A DNA stretch of 64,000 bases from Arcuatula senhousia (lineage: Eukaryota; Mollusca; Bivalvia; Mytilida; Mytilidae): NCBI GenBank assembly GCA_963971305.1, contig OZ020309.1, positions 2,535,001-2,599,000 on the forward strand. Reading direction: 5' to 3'. The translations under genes were made by a program, and so were the position numbers. How positions within the stretch are numbered: position 1 is the first letter of the stretch; every line of letters starts with the position of its first letter. Shown piece after piece: positions 33,261 through 43,156 of the stretch. Under the pieces are notes generated by a model, which was given only the letters and a program-made list of their open reading frames with translations, did not search any database and was not told the DNA's origin.

Positions 33261-34100
33261 AAACGCATAGAAGTCATAAATCTTAATTATTCAACGAGCG
33301 ATTTGTTTTTAGATGCCAAAAAAGATATGGAATGTGTTTACGATGTCATTTATATTATAAGGTGAAATATAAATGTGTTCACATTTTTGTGTAAAGCATC
33401 TGCCACACATCAATTATACCATATATGAAATCAAAACAAAATACTCAAAATATCAAGAATAATCAAAAAATTTTCCAGGTTCACGTAACACTATGTTTTG
33501 ATATTAACAATAGCCACAAGGTAAAATCGTGACAAAATTCATACACGTTTCTTCTCGTGTCAATAGTTTTCTTTTATCCTTGAGCTCAACGGAGTTGTGG
33601 AGGGGATATAGCGTTTGGTTCATTCGTTCGTACGTACGTAACGGTCTTTGCTTTGTCAATCACAGGAACTAAACATCATAGGATGATATTTTTTCAGAAG
33701 GTACGGTACATCTTGGATAATAACCAGCATCTGTACCAAAATTAGATCACCTTTACCTACATTTTCTGCATGAATGATTCAGGTTAAAGTTTTGGTAAAG
33801 ATCCATATCTCTGCAGCTGTAAGTTGAGGTATAATCATCATTAGTAAAAGGGTATATTAAGATCTTTTCCAGATTAAGGTTACATAGCTGTCGTGTGGAA
33901 ATGCTCCATTACTTTATTTGGTTTGTACTCATTTTAGTGCACATAATTTCAAACCGCTTGAAGAACATTATAATAAGACAGTTTATATTTTCAAATATAT
34001 GAGAATAAGAATATATTTGGTGATCTTTTATAGTTAGTAGAAAAGAGAGCTCGTCGAAACAAAAACACAGAAAGGTATTACAGCGAATTTAATGTTTCAT
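33261..34100. other. No recognised gene
   Basis: Includes a short TTCGTTCGTACGTACGTAAC simple-sequence patch near 33625 and otherwise unremarkable AT-rich DNA. Confidence 0.4.
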
Positions 34101-34455
34101 TCCCCAAAGCTGAACAGGAACTCATCAAGGTACTTTGGAGTATTGGTGCTTAATCTATCTATAAAATTTTGTAATAATAGAAGCTAATCTGTTTGATCAG
34201 TTTAACTCACACTTTCATTGAAAATGAAAACTACTCATAAGTAAATGATTTTTACCTGAAGGAAAAAACTCCTATCTCTGAGAGAAATTGCTAATATCTA
34301 TGATTTTTGCAACTCATATACAACAAGATAATCTCCTCTCTATAAATGTGAGTTTAAACTGATCAGAGAGATCAACATCCATTGTAACACATTCAATAGG
34401 AGGATTAAGTACAGGTACTGCAAAGTACTTTGATGAGTTCCTGTTCAACTTGGGA
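34101..34455. mobile_element. MITE-like element with 35-38-bp inverted ends
   Basis: 34101-34138 (AAGCTGAACAGGAACTCATC...) is inverted at 34421-34455 (GATGAGTTCCTGTTCAACTT) with a few mismatches. About 355 bp, non-coding. Confidence 0.5.
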
Positions 34456-34689
34456 TAATTAAACATTTTATTAGCTATAAAAGAACATTTCTAAATGCAC
34501 TTATATAAATGTGCATGAAAGGACATTTATTTATTTTGATTCTTAATTGTTTGTTATGAGGCATTAACTAGGGCATCTGGCTTTGAATGATAAAAAGATA
34601 GAATACAATACTAAAAGTCGGGTACGCCACAAGGTTAAAGGTAAAATCGAATTATAAATACACAAAAACATATCACTTAAAATCAAATA

Positions 34690-34920
34690 TAAAACGATAA
34701 GGGGCCCGAGTACTTTCGGTCAAAAAGACCTTCTTCAGGGAAATAAAAACTGGGAGAAAAAAGAGAAACACCCGCACAGTACAAAGACAAGGACAAGATT
34801 GATTAACTAGTATAACCAGAAGTGAAAGAAGAAAGATAGAATAGACGTTTTTACAACTTTTCTGTTTGAAGAGTTCCAGTTGCAAGTCTTGAATTGCTTT
34901 CTCTTCTCTATAACATTAAG
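34690..34920 (-). repeat. Repeat with GGTCTTTTTGACCGAAAGTA motif, probable retroelement tail
   Basis: The minus strand reads AGAAGGTCTTTTTGACCGAA-AGTACTCGGGCCCCTTATCG, a phrase I associate with tails of RT elements in marine invertebrates, though no second copy lies in this window. A 70-residue frame covers it and is probably not a gene. The small TTCAAGATTTTCAAGATTTT tandem repeat lies to the right at 34985-35010. Confidence 0.3.
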
Positions 34921-35010
34921 CGTGGGTCGACATTATTACAAAACAAAGAGCAGGACAAGACATTTGGACATACCATACCACTTCAAGATTTTCAAGATTT
35001 TCAAGATTTT

Positions 35011-36864
35011 ATTGATACACTCAGGCAGCTTACGCTGCAACAAGAGGACAATACAAATAATAACATATATACAATATGGCAATCAAAGACAGGATGGTAC
35101 ATGTAAACATTATAATAACAGTAAACAGTGAGCTGTATTAATAAACAATATAAACGACAGATACAAAGACTTCCTTAGGGTATTTTTAACAGTACTGTTA
35201 TTATTTTTAGTCACGTGATAAACAATATTGAATAACACGTGTTGTAAGAGTACATTCGATATCTTTGGATTAATAATATATCAAATTTTGGTAAGTAACT
35301 ATAACAGCTTAGAAAGTTTTTGAATGAATATGGCCAAATTGTTCAAAACCGGTCTGTTGCAACATGAAAGTAAACCATATATTTTCTCCGTTTCTTCAAC
35401 ATATATATATACAATATTTTCTTACGAGTTGTTACGATTTTGAGCAACAATGAAACGAGTCACACACGCTAATAAAAATATTGGTAACTGACTACAATAA
35501 ACCCTCTTCTGGAGTTCTTTTCGAGTTGGTTACGAGTAAACGCGAGCCATTTACAATCACCTCGACTTATTTGCGATTGATCTATGAGTTAAATTATTAC
35601 ATTATTGTTTTTCCAACTCATTACAGTTTACAAAGACGGCATTTCAACATTTTTAACAATTTTAAGCTTTTTCTGACATCTTTGATAGAAATTTCACACA
35701 TCTATAATTGGTTTTACCACGTTCTATCAATTTATAAAAGTCCATTTACTCGACAATTTTGTGCATGTATTAACATGTTGGTTTTTTTTTCATTCAAAAT
35801 ATTTGTTGAACCATTTGAAACGTATATGCATCAACTAATTACATGTACTTGCATACGGTTTATAGCTGTAGACCTTTTTTGGTTTTTGAGTACTTTTCAT
35901 TCAATACTTACGTGGTTTGACCTTCCAATATTTTGATTCAAATGCTGTTGATGAGAGGTTAATCCTTTAAATATGAATATACAGCATAACATAATTACCC
36001 GTTTTATACGCGTTTAGAAATCACTGGGTCGATAGTCGCTGCCGGTGGACAAGAATTTATCCATAAATCTTAATACTTTTTGTCGTTGAAATTTCCGTTT
36101 GTTTGTTAGTTTTAAAATTGTTTAAAACACCATGTTTCTTTCCAGAATCTAACAAAGTTTTGACAATTCATAGATATAGACTACAAATTTTATCATTAAA
36201 TGTATCCAGCAGTTGGATTATCTGGTACTACTGTATATTGCATCAATTCAACCCGCCGTTTCGTTCATCAGCTGATAGAAATGACTGACCAAGTAAGGTT
36301 TAAGCAGAAAAGACTAAATTCCAACCTGTCTATGTGTTAATTCAGCAGAGGAAGATTTAAACTGATCAAGTTTAAATCAGTAGTAAAACATGTACTAACA
36401 GTCGGAAAGGATAAGCCTGTGATTGATTTACATGCAGGTACAAAACAAATGTAACAATATCATGAGGGCAGAATGATTGAGACTGCATAAAATGTAGCAT
36501 TCTATATTTTTTCTGGGCGAAGATCTTGCAATAGCTAACTGCATCTGAAAGGCAAAAATACCATGTTTATACATTCGCTTGATGTATTATTTGATTTATG
36601 TGGAGATAACTAAGTTATTATTGGTGGCATAAAGTTGATCTAATACTCATTAGTAATACTAATAGTATGCAATGAATGTTTGTGATTGGGTCTTTCATCT
36701 TGCTTTTTGGAATCGTAAAACAAATATACGATGTACAGCAAATACTTTGAATTGGTCATTTATTACACTTCAATTTACAGGTTAAGTGCTGCATGTAGGT
36801 CGTATTCTCAGGAACGTCCTTTGGTATCACGTCTCTACTGCGAACACGTTTTAAGTGTTAATTT
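35011..36864. other. AT-rich stretch without a supported gene
   Basis: The longest frame is 35481-35936 (151 residues), rich in F, I, Y and L as expected from AT-rich DNA, with no motif, no homologous copy and no good start context. I do not call it. Nothing else recognised. Confidence 0.4.
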
Positions 36865-37035
36865 TATTTGGTTGTGTATGCATATTTCAAGACGTACCTC
36901 TCGTCAGCAGCAAATTAATCAAAACACTAGAAATACAGAACATAAGCGTCGAAAGAGACGTACTTTACCCAAAAATAAAATCGAACAAGGGAACCAAAAT
37001 CAGCACTGAAGTTATCGACCTTGTGCAATTCAAAG
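36865..37035 (+). repeat. Dispersed repeat R6, diverged copy
   Basis: TATGCATATTTCAAGACGTA, CTCGTCAGCAGCAAATTAAT and the GAACAAGGGAACCAAAATCA block parallel the R6 copy at 59000-59245. The two overlapping frames here (92 and 99 residues) are repeat-derived. Confidence 0.45.
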
Positions 37036-38189
37036 GAAGAAAAAAAACCTGGTATTATTCAAAAAGTATAAATCTAGGATTATTTTGTAAATGTTCAGGA
37101 ACAATTGTACTCACTAAAGCGAATATAGTTTCACACAAAAAAGAAACTTTATAACTTCTGCATATATCCTAAGGTTCTTACTACCCCAGAAATAGGTTGA
37201 TCTCAGTCACAATTTGGTTTCCGTTTCAGCACCTCTGGTTTTATTTTTGTGATGCATTGACATCTATAGAGACTTAGTAATTAGTAAGCTTGTTTTGTTT
37301 TATTACAAAAAAATGGTTACAATATTTAGAATTTGCTATGAAATGCAATGGAATATATTTTTACCCTATTTTTAACAATTACCTTTCATGACAATGGCAT
37401 TTAAACTTTTAGTTTGATACTCTTCCTTCTTCTTTGTCATTACAAAACCAAATGATGTCTTATCAGAATAAACAAAAGGCTCCAAGGAGCCTATCCGAAT
37501 CGCTAACTTGGTCCGTAAGGCCATTAGGATTTCTTCTATAAAGTATCATCAGACAATTAAACCCAATAGAGACTGTTTTTAAAGCCCAATAAGCTAAAGG
37601 TTTAAACAAGCAACAGCTTTTCTCTATCGAAGTTTTCATTCTATAGGGAACTTTTGTCTGATTATTCTGTACATTTTGATCTATTATTTAACCTTTTTTT
37701 GCCCTTTTAATCTTTATAAGATTTAAAATTGGTACAAAGCAAAGAGCAAATAAAAAATTTGGACACCTCAGAAACTAACAGAACTAAAAAAAACTACAGC
37801 TATTTACATTTGTAAAAGTTATAAAAACACAAGATTTAGATGAAAAAATACTGAACAGTGAGGATTCATATAGTTTTTAATCGCTTTGCATACTTCTTTT
37901 AAAAAAATAGATTATTGTTGTCCAAAATCTGGAAAGCCATGCATATCAAAGTAGTTTAGTGTTTGTTTGGATTGTATAGTGTATCCAATTGAGATTATTA
38001 CGTAATTTAAGTAATTCAGTTATCATTATTTGATACAAAGGGCATGTCAGGAAAAGTGTTTTGCATCTTCTATACCAGATCCACATCTTCATAAAGTATC
38101 AACTGTGTAAATCATAGTTTGGGAGAGAGGCAGAGTATAAAAATTGGGTAAGAATCATGCTTATTTTTCTAGGGCCTGGCATAGAGAAC
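37036..38189. other. No recognised gene
   Basis: Contains the small palindrome AGGCTCCAAGGAGCCT at 37478-37493. AT-rich otherwise. Confidence 0.4.
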
Positions 38190-38520
38190 AAAGGAACTAT
38201 GTACGCGTATTAAACAAAGTTAATTTAATTTAAACCATTTTTCAACATCATTCTGCAATAATGAAAACCCATGGAGGTATACTTTAATAGTCGACATTAA
38301 GAAGGAATATGTTGTCAAATATACTTGTATAAAATGGTAGATTTAAGATTTGTTTAACGTTACACGGAACAAATATGTTAACAAAGATCTTTGAATCAAC
38401 TTTAATCTTCTGCAAATAGTTTTACAAAAGCTGAAGCAGCTGGAATGGAACATAATATAAATGAGTGCAGCAAAACATCAAATCTTACATAAATTATCTG
38501 TGTATTAATTGCTGTTTCGT
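38190..38520 (+). repeat. Dispersed repeat R7, copy 1
   Basis: Shares TGAAAACCCATGGA, CAAAAGCTGAAGCAGCTGGA and GCAAAACATCAAATCTTACA with 49330-49610. Non-coding. Only two copies in the window. Confidence 0.5.
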
Positions 38521-38789
38521 AACAAATTAAATCGTGTTTTAAATAAAGAATTCTTTATTGCAAAATAACACCCATTAGGGTTAAGCAATATAATGAGCTA
38601 CTATACATGAAACATACTAACAGTTTCAATAACACAATAACATCACATAAAAAAAATCAAGTAGAATTAAGGATTAGCTGACATGGACGTGTTTCTCAAT
38701 TCTAATGACTTTTGAATAATGTGTTTGCAGTTATATATATATCTACAGTATACATTAAAGAATACAAGTGTACCGCAATGCTATAAAAT

Positions 38790-38920
38790 TCACATCATTT
38801 GAAAGCTTTGTGATCTTCAATTTTTCTGGTATATCTTCCTTTTTGTGTCTTTTCTCATAGACTTTTAGGATGGATACTCTAAATTCGGTAATTTTGTTAT
38901 TAATTTTTTTGCATTGTTAT
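38790..38920 (+). mobile_element. Family-B RT element, degraded 3' terminus
   Basis: TTGTGATCTTCAATTTTTCTGG ... CTTTTAGGATGGATACTCTA ... TCGGTAATTTTGTTATTAAT parallels the last ~130 bp of family B. Confidence 0.45.
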
Positions 38921-39109
38921 GACATGCATTTTGTGATTGTCAAAGAACATTGTTAGTTACACAGATAAGTTAGTTGTAACGCTTATAAAAAATACTCAGT
39001 GAATTTATTTGTATCGCCAAATGTTTCTGAAATGGACACATCATCGGCATTTCACAAATAAACGATATTATAAAAGAGATAAAAGAGGCAAAGGGCACCA
39101 GTGTCAAAA

Positions 39110-39275
39110 GTTGGAACAGGAAAGCCAAATCCAGGACCGAGGATATAGACTACCTACATTACAAGGAAAGAAACTTGGTGTTTAAATGACAATCGGAAAT
39201 TTCAAAGAAATATTAGAAATTTATTGGTAAAATCGTGTCAGACAAGTCTGACGACCAGGACTGTGATTACCCTCG
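39110..39275 (+). repeat. Dispersed repeat R6, copy
   Basis: It includes GGAACAGGAAAGCCAAATCC, AAATTTATTGGTAAAATCGT and GTCAGACAAGTCTGACGACC, near-identical to 28440-28620. To the right it continues with ACTGTGATTACCCTCGGGAA, the kind of phrase found in bivalve retrozyme-type repeats, but no ribozyme core follows. Confidence 0.55.
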
Positions 39276-39493
39276 GGAACTTTTGGTCAACCAGAGGCGG
39301 TTATCGACCCAGTAGTTTCAAAATGCAATACCAAAAATGGGTATAAAACTGTGAATTTAGTTACATCATAAGAAACAAGCCTCATTTTAGTCAAAATAGA
39401 ATATGCTTAAATCCTGTCATATTTAATAATGTTATTCCTTAAAAACTTTTCCTTGAAATTTTGTATTTATAATGTACATATATCAAACTAAGT

Positions 39494-39665
39494 CAGGCCT
39501 GTACACAGCTTTTTGAAAAAGGGGGTGCGTTAATATAGGATATTTAAATTTAAGGGGGGTGCGAATTGTGTTTTAAAGAAAAATCCTTAGGAAATTTAAA
39601 TATTTTTCTCCAAAAGGGGGGTGCGAACGCACCCACCGCACCCCCCTCCCCTGTGTACGGGCCTG
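39494..39665. mobile_element. 172-bp MITE with 15-bp inverted ends and a TAAGT target duplication
   Basis: Left end CAGGCCTGTACACAG is inverted at the right as CTGTGTACGGGCCTG (one mismatch), and TAAGT flanks both sides directly. The interior holds GGGGGGTGCG blocks in both orientations. A related half-element with AGGCGAATCCAAGATTTCAG lies at 39789-39840 but belongs to the type at 40861-41016. Confidence 0.7.
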
Positions 39666-40266
39666 TAAGTACGTTTTGAAGAAAATGAACTATATACACT
39701 ACGCGATTTAATTTTAACTTTGTTGGTAATCAGTTGTTATTGCAACACGCATGGCTATCCATTAAACGAATGCATCTTAGTCTGGCGTTACAGAGGCGAA
39801 TCCAAGATTTCAGTTTAGGGGAGCGTATGTTTTTACTTGTTTTTTAAGCAAAAAATAAAATTTGAAATATAAAAAAAAGAAGAAAAAAAAAGGGTATAAA
39901 GAAAGGAGATTTCTAACGGTTATGTTTTTACGAATGAAAAATTTACTACAGTAATTTGTGTTCTAAATATGAGTCAATGTGAATGATAGTAAATTGATCG
40001 ACCAATAAAAAATGCCGTTATTAAAGTGCTTCAGCACATGATAAGATACTGAAGAAGACGGCCGTCATCTTTGCTTTTGTAAAGGTATACCATCTTGTGC
40101 CAATTGATATCCCACTAACGTAAGTTTTATTTTATATTTTTATTGAAAATAGATTTCAATATGATAGAATCTTATGTTATGGTTTTCTATGAGTGAGCTT
40201 TACTTTAAAATTAAAATAAAAAATTAGTTAAAAAGAGCAGAGAAAACGAACTTATGTAAAAAACAA

Positions 40267-40313
40267 TTACACACACACACACACACACACCCACACCCAC
40301 ACAAACACACAAA
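40267..40313. repeat. CA microsatellite
   Basis: About 47 bp of mostly ACACAC with some CCACAC, on the plus strand. Confidence 0.85.
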
Positions 40314-40376
40314 TAAGATAAAAACAATTTATTGGATGTGTCCTTGTGAATTAAAATATTCATGTTTTTATTTCAG

Positions 40377-40947
40377 ATATGTTTCAGAGTTTCGGATACC
40401 CCATTGGTACCTCTGCTTCTTTCACTCGATAATCAAGATGTACAAAATCTTATTCACAGTATTAGCTTTGGGATTTGTAGCCGTAAGATCGGCAACCATA
40501 TTGAAAAGAGAAACATATTCAGTACCACAGGAGACAGAAGAAGACGATGGCCGTTACTTACAAGAATTTGTGAATCAAGCAGAATACTTTGTGAATATAA
40601 CAACACAGGGGGTTTCTAAATCAAACGCCCTAAAATTTACGTATGGAGACTCGAGGTTCGCATCAGCACGAACACTGGAATTGTTACAAGATGTACAGAA
40701 TCACCAAATTTCAATGAAAAGTGAAGTTGTTGACGGGATTTTTTATGTTGGAATGTCCAGCAAAGTGCGCAACATTAATTTAACACTTACGGTATGGGTT
40801 GCAAGTCCCACAACATCAGCTGCAACAACCTCCATACCGACCTCAACAGCAACCACGGCAGGGGCGGATCCAGGATTTCAGTTTAGGGATAGCGTGAAAA
40901 TGTTTTTGTCAATTTATGTATGTATTTTTTACGTGGATTTTATGTAA
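40377..40947 (+). CDS. Probable exon of a host gene for a secreted protein (unidentified)
   Basis: The ATG at 40438 is in good context (ATCAAGATGT) and starts MYKILFTVLALGFVAVRSAT, a textbook signal peptide. A mixed-composition secreted segment follows, with EEDDGRYLQEFVNQAEYFV, two N-glycosylation sites (NIT, NLT) and SMKSEVVDGIFYVGMSSKV, unlike the F/I/Y-rich chance frames elsewhere. A 3' splice site (TTTTTATTTCAG, ending 40376) lies upstream, and a possible donor (ACG then GTATGG at 40792) would end the exon in phase after 118 codons. If not spliced there, the frame runs on through a Thr/Ser-rich stretch (TTSAATTSIPTSTATTA) into a MITE and stops at 40945-40947. The leader before the ATG contains a family-A tail scrap (40391-40422), so an earlier ATG at 40336 is unlikely to be used. 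No family recognised. Confidence 0.55.
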
Positions 40948-41016
40948 ATAAAACATAATTTTGGCCAGTTTTAAAGGGGCATATGCATTTCACGCCCCCG
41001 CCTCTAAATCCGCGCC
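40861..41016. mobile_element. MITE overlapping the end of the exon frame
   Basis: Left end GGGGCGGATCCAGGATTTCA, right end CGCCTCTAAATCCGCGCC, imperfect inverted repeats of about 12-14 bp, 156 bp long. A related half copy lies at 39789-39840. The last ~29 residues of the 40438 frame (GADPGFQF onward) are MITE-encoded. Confidence 0.5.
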
Positions 41017-41138
41017 ATCATTAGATTACATCGGTTTGAAGATTCGGTAAAAAAAGTAACTCCTTTTGATTTTTTTTTAAATTGTAATGATAACGTCAAT
41101 TGGTCAATAATTTAGATGCTTAAATTCTTTGATATTTT

Positions 41139-41521
41139 TTATAGTTCATATTGATTATATGAACTTGTTTATGAATTACAATTTCTTTGCACTTTAACTG
41201 TTTTCTGATAAGCATTGAGTCAGTTACAGGTGCAGTTGTAACGCCAGAACAATAGAATGTCACTGTGGATGTGTTTATCATCACTTCAAGGGTGTATACA
41301 TATTTTGAGATACAGATCGTCAAAACAATAATTTGTATTCCTAAATGTCAACTGTTACACACAACATCAGTTTTAATTCAATTGATAAAGTCAGTTATGT
41401 AAGCCCCTCCCTAATTGCAATGACTAAAAATTTATATTTGTTTTGCCACTTAATCAGTTTCTGCAAAACTTGGACAATTAGCAGCATCAAAATATCACAG
41501 TTTAAGATGTATTTTTATTTA
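41139..41521 (+). repeat. A1 split direct repeat
   Basis: 383 bp, starting TTATAGTTCATATTGATTAT and ending TGTATTTTTATTTA. Identical to A2 at 46852-47234. It probably holds the promoter and 5' leader, but I see no certain TATA box. The frames inside it are not genes. Confidence 0.9.
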
Positions 41522-41653
41522 TTTAGTTAACTTGTTTTTCAAAAACTTTACAATTATACCCGTCATATTAAAACGGATTTATATGGAATAGATCTATTCA
41601 AATAATTCTGGAATTTATAGTACTTTTTTGGATTTTAAAGTTGCATTTTCACC

Positions 41654-43153
41654 ATGTCCGGAAGAGGGAAAAGTGTTCGCCCTAGGCGAAAGAACCGTAA
41701 TACTCCGTATCAATCGAGAACCAATGAGCGGGACGTTGACAGCCCATCAAATTGGACAGTACACAGACTCAAGGAGAAACTACAAAACCTTGGAGTACGA
41801 ACACCTAACGGCTTATCTAAGCAGATACTTGAAAAATTATATACAGAGAACATGGGTAATATAAACGGTGATATAACACCGGCAGAGATTCATGTAGTTG
41901 TACCAAATGAAAACCAGGATTCTGGGACAGACAACTCTAATTTATGTGATCCTGTGGAACAAAGAATTGACAGAAACCCGAATGTTGATGAAACGGAACA
42001 TAGTTTACCCGGGAATGTGCATCAATCGAATGCAAACACTGACAGTATGACTTCATTTTTCAACATGATAGGACAATGTTTCACGGGATTACAACAAACA
42101 GTCAATCAACTGAACTTATCAATGACGAAAAACCATCAACAGAATTCACACACAGAAGAAAATCAGGGTTTCAGCTTGCAGCAGTGGTACAATCAACAAT
42201 TCACGAATCGCCAAAACAGGGATCTACCAGATCACATGGATCAATCAGAACAGCCACCGATGACGACTATGTCTCCGAATACTTCATCAGTGCACAATCA
42301 TGATACACCGTTTCATGGAGTCCGTTCAGATTCATTCTCTAACGTGGATATCATACCACCTTTGATTCAACGGCAAATCATTGACGGTAAGGACATAAAT
42401 CTAGCTTCCCTTTTGATTCCAAATTTTGATACCCCTAAAACTAATACCATTATGGCTAATGGCATTCAGTTAAATGTATCTGGACGTCCTGATCCTAGGT
42501 TGAACAGAAAGTTGACCCTTCAAGAATTCATTAAAGCATTTGGAAAATACAAGAGAATCATGTCCAAAGCTTTTCCAGATAGACGTGCCGAATTGGACGC
42601 CTATCAAGATGATATCATAGACATATATAATTATTTTGGAGATAAATTCTATGATTATCATAAGTTGTTTTCTGCTAAAGCTGCTACTTTGTTAAGAGAA
42701 AGACAAATCAAAATTGATTGGAGCAAAAGAGATAGAGATATTTTAAGTTTGGTGACAGCAGGATCGCGGATTGATCTCTGTAAAAATTGTAACATGGCTG
42801 ATCATACTACAGCTTTCTGTTCAATGCAGGATTCAGTACAAAAACAAAATAAAGTTGATCTTTATTCACGGCAGATCGAGTCTTCCACGGGGTCTTTAGA
42901 TAAATTCGGCAGGCCTCGAATCCAGCATCAAGGAAAAGAGATATGTAATAACTATAATGATGCTAAGGGTTGTACCAGGACTAATTGCCCTTTCAAGCAC
43001 AACTGTGCAAGGTGTAAATCACCAGGTCACTCCTATTATAATTGCTCGTTACGTTTCACTACCCAATCTACCCAAAAGTCTGTAGAACAAAAAGCCATTG
43101 GTGCAACAATACCAACGATTTCTCAGAATTTCGGTAAACAGGGGAACAAATGA
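41654..43153 (+). CDS. gag: Gag-like protein with SAP-like domain and three zinc motifs
   Basis: The 499-residue first frame of the YR retrotransposon is the presumed nucleocapsid or RNA-binding protein. ATG at 41654 is preceded by CACC. The N-terminus is basic (MSGRGKSVRPRRKNR). Residues 33-63 (WTVHRLKEKLQNLGV ... GLSKQILEKLY) match the SAP helix-turn-helix DNA-binding pattern. A Q/N/S-rich middle follows, then a conserved-looking block LDLNRKLTLQEF-like around 270-350. The C-terminus holds C-x2-C-x4-H-x4-C (376-389), C-x8-C-x4-C-x3-H (431-449, CCCH type) and a second C-x2-C-x4-H-x4-C (451-464). It stops at TGA 43151-43153, and the next codons continue in the same frame into Pol. Nucleic-acid binding is well supported; the SAP call is by eye only. 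Confidence 0.85.
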   Translation: MSGRGKSVRPRRKNRNTPYQSRTNERDVDSPSNWTVHRLKEKLQNLGVRTPNGLSKQILEKLYTENMGNINGDITPAEIHVVVPNENQDSGTDNSNLCDPVEQRIDRNPNVDETEHSLPGNVHQSNANTDSMTSFFNMIGQCFTGLQQTVNQLNLSMTKNHQQNSHTEENQGFSLQQWYNQQFTNRQNRDLPDHMDQSEQPPMTTMSPNTSSVHNHDTPFHGVRSDSFSNVDIIPPLIQRQIIDGKDINLASLLIPNFDTPKTNTIMANGIQLNVSGRPDPRLNRKLTLQEFIKAFGKYKRIMSKAFPDRRAELDAYQDDIIDIYNYFGDKFYDYHKLFSAKAATLLRERQIKIDWSKRDRDILSLVTAGSRIDLCKNCNMADHTTAFCSMQDSVQKQNKVDLYSRQIESSTGSLDKFGRPRIQHQGKEICNNYNDAKGCTRTNCPFKHNCARCKSPGHSYYNCSLRFTTQSTQKSVEQKAIGATIPTISQNFGKQGNK

Positions 43154-43156
43154 CTA
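43151..43156 (+). promoter_or_regulatory. Candidate stop-codon readthrough site (UGA CUA)
   Basis: The Gag stop reads AAA TGA CTA AAA, and the frame stays open from CTA to the Pol stop at 44777. UGA followed by CUA is an established readthrough context in animals and RNA viruses. The first in-frame ATG of Pol is not until 43283, inside the conserved start of the domain, so independent initiation would lose conserved residues. Confidence 0.65.

Noticed and set aside
35481..35936. 151-residue plus-strand frame
   Set aside because: F/I/Y/L-rich composition, no motif, no sister copy and no splice or promoter context.
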